Source of the DNA: an uncultured Muribaculaceae bacterium
GTDB taxonomy: Bacteria; Bacteroidota; Bacteroidia; Bacteroidales; Muribaculaceae
Reading direction: 5' to 3'
DNA length: 18,525 nucleotides
NCBI GenBank assembly: GCA_910589095.1
Contig: CAJUSN010000033.1
Span: forward strand, 1 to 18,525
This document shows, piece after piece, positions 7,772-15,114 of the stretch. The notes beneath the pieces were generated by a model. The model was not told the origin of the DNA. It did not search any database and worked only from the letters and a program-made list of their open reading frames with translations. The position numbers and the translations under genes were made by a program. The stretch's first letter is position 1. Every line of letters starts with the position of its first letter.

Positions 7772-7856
7772 ATCTGGTTGAACTTAAGACATGTGCAGTT
7801 GTTAAGTAAGTGACAGGCATCAGTATGTTCCTGTAGAAATAATTTATACCCTTAAA

Positions 7857-7870
7857 TGGCACTTTTGCCA
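7857..7870. promoter_or_regulatory. Short perfect inverted repeat upstream of the peptide gene
   Basis: TGGCA (7857-7861) and TGCCA (7866-7870) form a small stem around CTTT, 23 bases before the peptide start. The same bases include CACTTTTG (7860-7867), one mismatch from the TAnnTTTG -7 box, so it might be a promoter with an operator, but neither claim is strong. The rest of the 468-base stretch 7673-8140 holds the sodB terminator, the peptide gene and nothing else I can name. Confidence 0.25.
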
Positions 7871-7893
7871 CTTACTGAAACAGAAAAATAATT

Positions 7894-8037
7894 ATGGAAA
7901 AGAAGAAACGCACTCGTACACGTGACTCGCATGAACTATCGGGATCGGAAATGAAAAATATCGGTGTTAAACCCGCATCAACTCAGGTTGACGAAGGGGC
8001 AGCTTGTGACATACGCAAGCCAGAAGACTGTGACTGA
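7894..8037 (+). CDS. 47-aa leader-type peptide, candidate precursor for the downstream oxidoreductase
   Basis: An ATG at 7894 opens a 47-codon frame ending in TGA at 8035-8037. The N terminus is very basic (residues 2-10: EKKKRTRTR). The middle has ELSGSEMKNIGV (14-25), which resembles the double-glycine leader pattern LS.xEMK.I.GG of Bacteroidetes bacteriocin and natural-product precursors, with Gly-Val at 24-25 in place of Gly-Gly. The C-terminal part is acidic with two cysteines, in ACDIRKPEDCD (C38 and C46). There is no hydrophobic signal peptide. The gene lies 103 bases before a protein joining a C39-like domain to disulfide-forming domains on the same strand. I infer a precursor whose two Cys could be oxidised to a disulfide. 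It could be a chance frame or a small regulatory protein; the composition (basic leader, acidic Cys-containing core) favours a real peptide. Confidence 0.6.
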   Translation: MEKKKRTRTRDSHELSGSEMKNIGVKPASTQVDEGAACDIRKPEDCD

Positions 8038-8140
8038 GCGGGCGGTAACCTGCCTTACGGGGCTGCGCTCTCCCCTACCCTCGCGTAATTTTAAATCCTA
8101 ACTGCTTTTTAGCACACTCTATTTAGAAACTCTACCCGAC

Positions 8141-9688
8141 ATGCAATCGATTCTGAACCTTTACCTATCTTGTCTTAACGTGCCCCACACACGCCGCGGG
8201 TGCCGGGCCGTATATGAAAGCAATCCGTACAAGAACACGATGTACGGGCTGGCAGAGATGCTGCGCGAATATGGCATTCCGGCCGAGGCCGAAAAATATG
8301 ACCTGAAAAATCCCGAAATAGTCAGAGTGCCGGCGCCCTGTGTGGCTATTATAGACAACAAGTTTGCTGTAATACGCAGTGTAGCCGCCGATACAGTAAC
8401 GTATCAGACCGATTCAAAAGTGAGGGAGATGACCTATGGCGACTTTCTTAAGCAGTGGGACGGTGTGGCCCTGAAGGGAACGCCCGATGCTGCCTCCCGA
8501 GAGCCTGATTATCTGACCAACCATAGCCAAGAACTGGCCTCAAGAGTTAAGGGATTGCTTTTTGCAGTGGCGCTCGTTGTGCTCGCGTTGGCCGTGGGAA
8601 TATCCAACACATACTTAATGACCTGGTGGGGATTGGCGGTGCTGGCGGTGAATATTGCCGGCCTCTATGTGGGTTATCTATTGGTTCTTAAGCAGCTTCA
8701 CATTGGGAACACTATGGCTGAACGGTTGTGTGGACTCATCAAAGAGAGCCGGTGTGACAGTCCTAAACTGACGGAAGCCTCCCATATATTGGGAATGGTG
8801 ACGTTGAGCGAAGTGGGTGTTGGATTCTTTTTCGTTAACACAATCATACTTCTTTTCGTGACCGACCTGCTTCCGGCCATGGCATTGCTTAGTGCTGTGG
8901 GGCTACTGTTTTCATTCTGGAGCATCTGGTATCAGAAAACGAAGGCCAAGACATGGTGCACACTATGTCTGATTATTCTGAGCCTGATGTGGGCGCAGGT
9001 TATTCTGCTGCTCATTGGGGGAGTGTACGGCATGGGCAATTTGTGGAGTATGCGACTTATTACTACCGGTGCTTTTTATGGGGCCGCCATAATTGCGGTG
9101 AGCTACATCGATTCATTTGCGCGCAAATTACTTGACTATCGCGATGCTGCTAACGCATACGCCGAAATGAAGGCCATACCTGAGGTGATGCACCTGATGA
9201 TACGCCGTCAGCCTGAAATTGATAAAGATAAGGATCTACAATCAAGCATGGTTTTTGGAAACGCTCATTCAGGGAAAACCAATATCACGGTGTTTGCCAA
9301 TCCGTATTGCATCCCTTGCGCCGAAATGCACAAACACATGGCCCTGTTTCTGGCCGCTCACCCGGATGCGTCGGTTCGCTACACCATGACATACTTCTCG
9401 GATGCCAAAAGTGTGATCAACCGATATTTCATTGCCGCTTATCAAACACTTGGCGCATCACGCACATGGCAGCTGTTGACAGAATGGTACGCGGGAGGAA
9501 AATTGAAAAACGAAGAGTTTTTCAACGGATTGAATCTTGACATAACCGCCGACTCGGTAACGGCCGAATTTGAAAAGCAACAAAAATGGCGCGAGGAAAC
9601 GGGATTGACTGCTACACCGGTGATACTTATCAACGGTCATAAACTTCCGGCAGAATACTCTGTGGACGATCTGGAATATCTGTCATAA
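8141..9688 (+). CDS. C39-like / VKOR / DsbA-like thioredoxin fusion membrane protein
   Basis: The 515-residue protein joins three domains. Residues 1-125 resemble a C39 bacteriocin-leader peptidase (YGLAEMLREYGIPAEAEKYDL, VPAPCVAIIDNKFAVIRSV, YGDFLKQWDGVAL). The catalytic His position reads Lys (DNKFAVI) and the usual DCGxAC box is missing, so it probably binds rather than cuts. Residues 138-325 are a vitamin K epoxide reductase (VKOR) domain with five or six membrane segments, the redox pair C273-T-L-C276, and loop cysteines C197 and C205. Residues about 375-512 are a thioredoxin fold with C390-I-P-C393 and cis-Pro493 (TATPVIL). VKOR-Trx fusions make disulfides: the Trx domain oxidises a substrate and the VKOR passes electrons to quinone. 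The neighbouring 47-aa peptide with two Cys is the obvious candidate substrate. No ABC exporter is within the window. Confidence 0.87.
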   Translation: MQSILNLYLSCLNVPHTRRGCRAVYESNPYKNTMYGLAEMLREYGIPAEAEKYDLKNPEIVRVPAPCVAIIDNKFAVIRSVAADTVTYQTDSKVREMTYGDFLKQWDGVALKGTPDAASREPDYLTNHSQELASRVKGLLFAVALVVLALAVGISNTYLMTWWGLAVLAVNIAGLYVGYLLVLKQLHIGNTMAERLCGLIKESRCDSPKLTEASHILGMVTLSEVGVGFFFVNTIILLFVTDLLPAMALLSAVGLLFSFWSIWYQKTKAKTWCTLCLIILSLMWAQVILLLIGGVYGMGNLWSMRLITTGAFYGAAIIAVSYIDSFARKLLDYRDAANAYAEMKAIPEVMHLMIRRQPEIDKDKDLQSSMVFGNAHSGKTNITVFANPYCIPCAEMHKHMALFLAAHPDASVRYTMTYFSDAKSVINRYFIAAYQTLGASRTWQLLTEWYAGGKLKNEEFFNGLNLDITADSVTAEFEKQQKWREETGLTATPVILINGHKLPAEYSVDDLEYLS

Positions 9689-9709
9689 GGTGATTGTATG
9701 ACAGAGTAT
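9655..9709. terminator. Hairpin between convergent genes, with two competing left arms
   Basis: CTGTCATA (9680-9687) and TATGACAG (9697-9704) form an 8-bp stem across the stop codon of the VKOR fusion gene. Alternatively ATACTCTGT (9655-9663) can pair with ACAGAGTAT (9701-9709). The two genes converge here with only 20 bases between them, so this likely ends both transcripts. No long U-tract is seen. Confidence 0.45.
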
Positions 9710-10359
9710 CAGCGCACAGCTATTTTTGTAACCTTGCGGCCCACACGGCGAAGATAGAGTCCGGGGGAAAGATTGTGAGAATCAACCTTGATGCCTTGCA
9801 GAGTGAAATACTCCGGGAGCTGCTCATCGGCGTCTATTTCCGGGAGCGCAGCCTCACCCTCACCTTCACCTTCACCTTCCCGTACGAATGAAACAGTGAT
9901 GGTGTGGACGGCATAGGTGCCTTCCCCTTCATAGCTGAGGCAGATTTCCTCTACACCATCGGCTGCCGAGGTTGAGGCCGCCGTCCATACATTGGATAAC
10001 ATGCTGCCCGAGGATACCGAAACAGGATCAAGAGAAAAGTCTGCTCCGGTATCGCCCTCAATAGCCACGCGCTCTAAAATGGCTCCGGGCGCAGAAACAT
10101 AAATGCGGGCCGATGAATTACGATAAAAGCGCAAACCGTCGGTCCAAAGTTTAAACCCGGTCTTTCCAATCACTTTGCTGAAATAGATTTCTACACCGTC
10201 GAGCGCACAGACGGTGCCAGAAGAAATATATGAACCGGCATCGGAAGAGTAGCGGGTGAGGCCGTAAGATTCATTAACGAAATCAAAGGTAACCTCGCCT
10301 GCATGTGAGACCATTGCGAAGGTTACTGCTGCGACAAGCGATGTGAGGAGTCTTTTCAT
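9709..10359 (-). CDS. Secreted protein with Por-type C-terminal tail
   Basis: This 216-residue protein has a signal peptide (residues 1-20, cut after SHA). Its body is rich in Ser, Thr and aromatic strands (EVTFDFVNESYGLTRYSS, GFKLWTDGLRFYRNSSARIYV) and looks like a beta-sandwich of the kind seen in many Bacteroidales secreted proteins. A GEGEGEGE linker at about residues 161-168 leads to a C-terminal tail (YFTLQGIKVDSHNLSPGLY.., ending VTKIAVR). That tail follows the pattern of degenerate Por/type A sorting domains (YxLQGxxV..NLxPGxY..R..xKVxKIxV) common in Bacteroidales. Whether it is cut or anchored is unknown. I do not recognise the main domain and assign no function. It has a good promoter directly upstream and converges on the VKOR fusion gene. 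Confidence 0.78.
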   Translation of the reverse strand: MKRLLTSLVAAVTFAMVSHAGEVTFDFVNESYGLTRYSSDAGSYISSGTVCALDGVEIYFSKVIGKTGFKLWTDGLRFYRNSSARIYVSAPGAILERVAIEGDTGADFSLDPVSVSSGSMLSNVWTAASTSAADGVEEICLSYEGEGTYAVHTITVSFVREGEGEGEGEAALPEIDADEQLPEYFTLQGIKVDSHNLSPGLYLRRVGRKVTKIAVR

Positions 10360-10390
10360 GATAATTGATTGACAGATGGATAACTGTCAG

Positions 10391-10420
10391 CAAAGATAAC
10401 TACTTTTCTAAATAAAACAA
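10391..10420 (-). promoter_or_regulatory. Bacteroidetes-type promoter of the small secreted protein
   Basis: The minus strand has TATCTTTG (10391-10398), a match to TAnnTTTG, with TTG (10418-10420) 19 bases upstream as -33 box. The predicted leader is about 25 bases and holds most of a small inverted repeat, TGACAG (10370-10375) with CTGTCA (10384-10389), which might be an operator or leader hairpin. Confidence 0.65.
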
Positions 10421-10495
10421 TCGCCTCCGGTGAAAAAAAGTGTTTTTGCAGGATTTAAAAGCGATTGCAGTGAAAAGGAATGACACTGAAAACAA

Positions 10496-10539
10496 TACGC
10501 CATCGGCTGCGATTTGGGAAACCGTTGGCCGATGGCGTA
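10496..10539 (-). terminator. Terminator of the helicase gene
   Basis: A perfect 12-bp stem pairs 10496-10507 with 10528-10539 around a 20-base loop. On the minus strand it is followed by TTGTTTTC, giving an intrinsic terminator 27 bases after the helicase stop (10567). Confidence 0.75.
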
Positions 10540-10566
10540 GATATTAAAGATGTGGAGAGATAAAAG

Positions 10567-12474
10567 TCAGGAGCGTTTGGCAAATTCAGCCATCCAATGC
10601 TCGAGTTGCTGTTTGGAATCGTTGTAAGATGTGGAGGTGAAGAGAAACTGATAGGTTAGATCGGGACGTACAAGATAGTAGTCAAGGTTGTAGTCTACTA
10701 TAATTATATTGCCGTTGCTGAGCTCATTCACCAGGTAATATTCGCGCAAATCTGTTTGAAACAGAACCACAAAGGCAAAACTGACTTCGCGCGTGCCACC
10801 AAGCTGCGCTCCGGGAATGAAAGTTTTAGTAGCTATGGGGCAAATACCATAGGTCTTGAAGTAAAAGCCGTTCCAGGTTGACTTTCCGGTGGGGAGTTTG
10901 TCGTAGTCAACAACACGGTCGAAAATGCGTCGCCACATTTTCCGTCCGTCATCAATGAACTCCATTGGACCGTACTTCTCTATGGCCGGACGGTGTTTGA
11001 ACTGCAACTTGGTAACAAGGTCAATGTAACAGATTCCGCTTCCTGTAACGACGCGCACTATTTTGTCGTTAAAGATTTCGAAGTCAGAGCAGTCTGAAGG
11101 GAGAGAAATCTCCAAACCTGAATCGAAAAGGAGACAGCACGAACGATCAGCAAGACGCAGAGCCACCGCATTGTCCCGATGTGCTATCACATTCATAACA
11201 CGTTTTTGGGCAACTTCCTTACCATTGAGGATTATCCCCACAAGGTTGCTTGAGGAATAATATCTTAGAAGTTCTTGATGGCGAATTGCTTGCATCATCT
11301 CGGTATGGTCAATGACTTTTTCCATGGGCTCATCGGCCAGCTTTCCGGGATAGCCCAGATGCGTTATCAGTTCACGTCGTTCACCCATATCAATCCTGAG
11401 GTTGTCGGCACAGCCATGGAACATCTTTTCCCAGTCCCATTGTCGTATCGGAGTGCCGAACGTCCTGCTTAGTCCTACATTATCGAGAATCACACAATAT
11501 TTTTTGCCCTTTGCCCTACGCAGACCACGGCCTATCTGCTGAAGATAAACCGCAAGCGAAAGTGTGGGTCGTGCAAGTTGGATGAATTCTACATCGGGAC
11601 AATCAAATCCCTCGGAAAAGATATCTACATTGACCATCACGTCAATGTCGCCATGACGAAAGGAGGCAATCATTTCATCACGTTCTTTTGCGGGGGTATT
11701 GCAATCAATGGCACAGCATCGCAACCCTTTAGCGGAATAGTGTTGGGCTATTGCTCGTGCATGGGGGATGCTTATGGCATAGACTATTCCTCTACGACCA
11801 CGGGCATAACGAATCAGAGAATTGTAAAGATATTCAATGTTGCGTGGCGTGTTTAGCGACAGTTCCATTTCCCGTGTCAGATAATCGCCATTGGCTCCAC
11901 GTTTTTTTAGCAACGCCAACTGACGGCGGACTTTGCTGTTTTGCGGCACAACATAATAGTCAAACAGCGACAACCGCTTCATCATTATGAATTCTGGAAG
12001 GCTCCGTGATTCCAAAAGGACACCGAATAAATCAGCGAACCCCTTGCCGTTCAAGCGGTAAGGGGTTGCGGTCATGCCAAGTTTCTTTGCTTCGGGGTAA
12101 CGCCTGAAAAGTTCCTGATAGGACTCGGCAAGCGCGTGATGGGCCTCATCAATCACTATCAGGGAAGGACGGTCATGCGTAACCTTTTCCCAATTGCGCG
12201 AAAGCCACTGAATTGAAACTATCCGTACATCAGGAGCGTTTTTCCTGTCTTTATAGTAGGTGTCCCACGTTCGTTTTATCTGATCGGTCAGTTCTCGACG
12301 GTGAGCCACCACCCACACCAACTTGCCTTTGGCAAAATCACTTACCACAGCGGCAAGCAAATGAGTCTTACCGGTACCGGTGGGCATCTGGCACATCACC
12401 GCATCATGAGTACAGAAAGCCTCCAATACGGAGGCCTTCATTTCACGCTGATAATCGAAAAGCCGAATAGCCAT
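10567..12474 (-). CDS. DEAH superfamily 2 helicase
   Basis: The 635-residue protein has a full SF2 helicase core of the type found in restriction-enzyme R subunits and UvrB-like helicases. Visible motifs are a Q-like motif (FDYQREM), motif I GTGKT (33-37), Ia AHRRELTDQI, motif II DEAH (109-112), motif III TATP (135-138), motif V (IFSEGFDCPDVEFI), and motif VI QQIGRGLRR (312-320). The region after about residue 340 (roughly 295 residues) is not recognised; it includes an aromatic-rich stretch near the end. No nuclease or methylase domain or neighbouring restriction gene is seen, so it is a stand-alone ATP-dependent DNA or RNA helicase with unknown role. It lies 68 bases after the second aminotransferase on the same strand, without a visible promoter, so read-through from the polysaccharide operon is possible. 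A terminator follows. Confidence 0.85.
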   Translation of the reverse strand: MAIRLFDYQREMKASVLEAFCTHDAVMCQMPTGTGKTHLLAAVVSDFAKGKLVWVVAHRRELTDQIKRTWDTYYKDRKNAPDVRIVSIQWLSRNWEKVTHDRPSLIVIDEAHHALAESYQELFRRYPEAKKLGMTATPYRLNGKGFADLFGVLLESRSLPEFIMMKRLSLFDYYVVPQNSKVRRQLALLKKRGANGDYLTREMELSLNTPRNIEYLYNSLIRYARGRRGIVYAISIPHARAIAQHYSAKGLRCCAIDCNTPAKERDEMIASFRHGDIDVMVNVDIFSEGFDCPDVEFIQLARPTLSLAVYLQQIGRGLRRAKGKKYCVILDNVGLSRTFGTPIRQWDWEKMFHGCADNLRIDMGERRELITHLGYPGKLADEPMEKVIDHTEMMQAIRHQELLRYYSSSNLVGIILNGKEVAQKRVMNVIAHRDNAVALRLADRSCCLLFDSGLEISLPSDCSDFEIFNDKIVRVVTGSGICYIDLVTKLQFKHRPAIEKYGPMEFIDDGRKMWRRIFDRVVDYDKLPTGKSTWNGFYFKTYGICPIATKTFIPGAQLGGTREVSFAFVVLFQTDLREYYLVNELSNGNIIIVDYNLDYYLVRPDLTYQFLFTSTSYNDSKQQLEHWMAEFAKRS

Positions 12475-12542
12475 TGGTGGTGTAAAACAACCGGGAACGA
12501 TGGTGAGTCATAATTCGTTTGACACACCGCCGTTGCATCCTC

Positions 12543-13784
12543 TTATTTTAGAATGGAAGCCTTGATGCTGTCCACAATGTAGCGGACGTCGTCGTCAGTC
12601 ACGTAGGGACCGGCCGGGAGGCAGATACCGGTGGCGAAAAGTGCTTCGCTCACTCCGTTCACGTAGGCCGGGGCATTTTTATAAACGGGCTGTTTGTGCA
12701 TCGGTTTCCACAGCGGGCGGGCCTCGATGTTGGCCTTGTCAAGACACACTCGCAGGGCCTCGACGTTGTCGTTGGGCTGACAGTCGGTAGTGGCAGTTGA
12801 CGCCGCATGAATCACGCCGGCGGCACCGCCAACCGCTCCCGTGATGATGGTCTTGTAGGCATTTTCCTGACCCTTGATTTTGAGGTCGGGGTCGAGAGTG
12901 GCCGTGCACAGCCAGAAATTTGAGTCATATTCCGGCGTAGGATTGCAGTGCATGGTGATGCCCTTGACATCCTTCAGCAACTCGCAATAAAGCTCCTGCA
13001 CATGACGGTGGTGGGCAAGATGTTCGCCAAGGACTGTAAGCTGTGCCCGGCCAATACAGGCCGATATGTTTGAAAGGCGATAGTTGTAGCCAACCTCCTC
13101 ATGCTGATAGTAGGGATAACCTTCTCGGGCCTGGGTGGCATACCATTTGGCCTTGTCCGCAGTTTCCTTGTCAGGACAGATCAATGCTCCGCCACCTGAG
13201 GTGGTGATCATTTTGTTGCCATTGAAACTCAGAATACCAAATCGGCCAAATGTTCCAAGTACTTTACCGTCGTATCGCGAACAAAAGCCTTCGGCTGAAT
13301 CCTCAATCACAGGAATCGCATATAGGTTAGCTATTTCCAATATTCTTTCAATCTGATACGGCATCCCATATAGTGCGACCGGAATAATGGCTTTGGGCTT
13401 CTTGCCGGTCTTGGCAATGCGGTCCTTGATGGCCTCTTCAAGAAGAGACGGATCCATGTTCCATGACTCTCTTTCAGAGTCAACAAACACAGGTGTCGCA
13501 CCCAGATAGGCAACCGGGTTGGTCGAAGCGCAGAAAGTCATGGACTGGACCAGAACCTCATCTCCCGGCTTAACTCCGCAAAGTATCAACGCCAGATGAA
13601 TTGCCGACGTCCCTGATTCAAGTGCAACGACGTGTTCCGCTCCTATAACCGTACCGAGTTCCTTCTCGAAAGCATTGACATCAGGCCCCATCGGCACGGC
13701 CCAATCCTCAGCAAGCGCCGGCTTGATAAAATCAAGCTCCCGCCCGCTCATCCTCGGCTTGCACAGCAATATCCGCTCCCTCAT
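12543..13784 (-). CDS. DegT/DnrJ/EryC1/StrS aminotransferase of the polysaccharide operon
   Basis: This PLP enzyme (413 aa from 13784) transfers an amino group to a keto-sugar nucleotide. The PLP lysine is Lys191 in SFNGNKMITTSGGG; the nearby aspartate pair lies in IPVIEDSAEGF. Other landmarks are ESGTSAIHLAL and the C-terminal EARPLWKPMHKQPVY. A segment of about 30 residues rich in Ala, Gly and Thr (YKTIITGAVGGAAG..) before that motif looks like an insertion relative to general family members. An open frame reaches an ATG at 13967, but those residues cover the end of the dehydrogenase gene and are artefactual. Two reasonable starts exist, 13799 and 13784, created by a 15-base tandem duplication; MRERI from 13784 matches the usual N terminus. 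Its sugar is unknown. It closes the operon. Confidence 0.9.
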   Translation of the reverse strand: MRERILLCKPRMSGRELDFIKPALAEDWAVPMGPDVNAFEKELGTVIGAEHVVALESGTSAIHLALILCGVKPGDEVLVQSMTFCASTNPVAYLGATPVFVDSERESWNMDPSLLEEAIKDRIAKTGKKPKAIIPVALYGMPYQIERILEIANLYAIPVIEDSAEGFCSRYDGKVLGTFGRFGILSFNGNKMITTSGGGALICPDKETADKAKWYATQAREGYPYYQHEEVGYNYRLSNISACIGRAQLTVLGEHLAHHRHVQELYCELLKDVKGITMHCNPTPEYDSNFWLCTATLDPDLKIKGQENAYKTIITGAVGGAAGVIHAASTATTDCQPNDNVEALRVCLDKANIEARPLWKPMHKQPVYKNAPAYVNGVSEALFATGICLPAGPYVTDDDVRYIVDSIKASILK

Positions 13785-13806
13785 ATTAGTCTTCCTCATA
13801 TTAGTC
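13779..13806. repeat. 15-base-period tandem duplication at the gene junction
   Basis: The 13-base word CCTCATATTAGTC occurs at 13779-13791 and 13794-13806. Each copy holds, on the minus strand, a TAA and an ATG one base apart, so the stop of the dehydrogenase and the start of the aminotransferase are both doubled. The period of 15 keeps the reading frame. Confidence 0.9.
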
Positions 13807-15108
13807 ACGGCGGAATATGTCGCGGGTGTAGACTTTTGATTCAACGTCATCAAGACAAGGATCGTAGCGATTAGCCACAATAGCATGGGAGAGTTCCTTG
13901 AAGCGAGCAAGATCATTGACCACAAGTGAGCCAAAAAATGTTGTGCCGTCCTCAAGGGTTGGCTCATAGATAATTACCTGAGCGCCTTTGGCTTTGATAC
14001 GTTTCATCACGCCTTGGATCGATGACTGGCGGAAGTTATCGGAGTTTGACTTCATTGTCAAACGGTACACCCCGATTGTGCACGGGACCTCTCCTGTTCG
14101 ATATTGTGCATTTTCTCCGTACCACCCGGCCATGTTTAGAATTTGATCTGCTATGAAGTCTTTGCGAGTACGGTTGGACTCTACTATGGCCGACATCATA
14201 TTCTGCGGCACTTCAGCATAATTAGCCAAAAGTTGCTTGGTATCTTTTGGCAAGCAATATCCGCCATAACCGAACGACGGATTGTTGTAGTGCGTGCCGA
14301 TACGCGGGTCAAGACCTACACCTTCAATGATAGCCCGCGAATCCAGTCCTTTAACTTCTGCATAAGTATCAAGCTCGTTGAAATAGCTCACACGTAACGC
14401 AAGATATGTGTTAGCGAAGAGTTTGACAGCCTCAGCTTCCTTCATGCCCATGTATAGTGTATCAATGTCCGGCTTAAGAGCTCCCTGTTGAAGAAGTGCG
14501 GCAAACTTATGTGCAGCATTATTAAGTTTATCAAGATCGGTTACTTTTCGTATAGCCTCATTTTCTTCTGCAAATCTTGCATGATCGATTATTTTAGGTA
14601 TACCAGCTATTATGCGTGAGGGATAGAGGTTGTCGTAAAGAGCTTTGCTTTCACGAAGGAATTCCGGGAAGAAAAGCAAATTGAACTGCTTGACTCCTTT
14701 TGCTGCATACTTCACATAGAGGTTTCGGCAATACCCAACCGGAATTGTTGACTTGATTACCATCACGGCACCGGGATTGACACTGAGAACAAGGTCAATC
14801 ACATCTTCTATGCAATGAGTATCGAAAAAATTCTTTACCGGGTCATAGTTAGTCGGGGCTGCTATCACCACAAAGTCAGCATTTCTATAGGCAGCTTCTC
14901 CGTCAAGCGTCGCAGTTAAATCAAGCTGCTTTTCTGCAAGATACTTTTCAATATATTCATCCTGAATAGGCGAAATCCGGTGATTGATTTTTTCAACTTT
15001 ATCAGGGATTACATCTACTGCTGTTACGCGGTTATGCTGAGCTAACAAGGTGGCTATACTCAAACCCACGTATCCGGTTCCTGCAACTGCTATATTATAT
15101 TTTTCCAT
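13801..15108 (-). CDS. ugd: UDP-glucose/NDP-sugar 6-dehydrogenase
   Basis: The enzyme oxidises UDP-glucose to UDP-glucuronate with two NAD+. The N-terminal Rossmann domain shows GTGYVGLSIATLLAQ (from about residue 10) and an acidic AVDV; the middle has the helical core (FPEFLRESKALYDN, GMKEAEAVKLFANTYLALRVSYFNE). The catalytic nucleophile is Cys285 in YGGYCLPKDTKQL, and the C-terminal UDP-binding domain follows (TIGVYRLTMKSNSDNFRQS). At 435 residues it is longer than the 388 of E. coli Ugd and slightly divergent, so UDP-glucose is likely but not proven; UDP-mannosaminuronate or GDP-mannose dehydrogenases share the fold. The neighbouring UDP-glucuronate 4-epimerase, 6 bases upstream, makes UDP-glucose the best choice: together they supply UDP-GlcA and UDP-GalA. 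Confidence 0.93.
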   Translation of the reverse strand: MEKYNIAVAGTGYVGLSIATLLAQHNRVTAVDVIPDKVEKINHRISPIQDEYIEKYLAEKQLDLTATLDGEAAYRNADFVVIAAPTNYDPVKNFFDTHCIEDVIDLVLSVNPGAVMVIKSTIPVGYCRNLYVKYAAKGVKQFNLLFFPEFLRESKALYDNLYPSRIIAGIPKIIDHARFAEENEAIRKVTDLDKLNNAAHKFAALLQQGALKPDIDTLYMGMKEAEAVKLFANTYLALRVSYFNELDTYAEVKGLDSRAIIEGVGLDPRIGTHYNNPSFGYGGYCLPKDTKQLLANYAEVPQNMMSAIVESNRTRKDFIADQILNMAGWYGENAQYRTGEVPCTIGVYRLTMKSNSDNFRQSSIQGVMKRIKAKGAQVIIYEPTLEDGTTFFGSLVVNDLARFKELSHAIVANRYDPCLDDVESKVYTRDIFRRD

Positions 15109-15114
15109 ATATAT

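Noticed and set aside
7726..7809. 27-codon frame with two Cys after sodB
   Set aside because: It runs through the sodB terminator hairpin and U-tract and has no leader-like features; probably chance.
7805..7876. Spaced inverted repeat AGTAAGTG / CACTTACT upstream of the peptide gene
   Set aside because: Only 8 bases with a 56-base gap in an AT-rich region; could easily be chance.
12476..12531. GGTGGTGT / ACACCGCC stem between aminotransferase and helicase
   Set aside because: A 40-base loop, one wobble pair and no U-tract; too weak to call a terminator.
13800..13967. N-terminal extension of the second aminotransferase with a membrane-like segment
   Set aside because: It is the shadow of the 3' end of ugd; the MRERI start fits the family.
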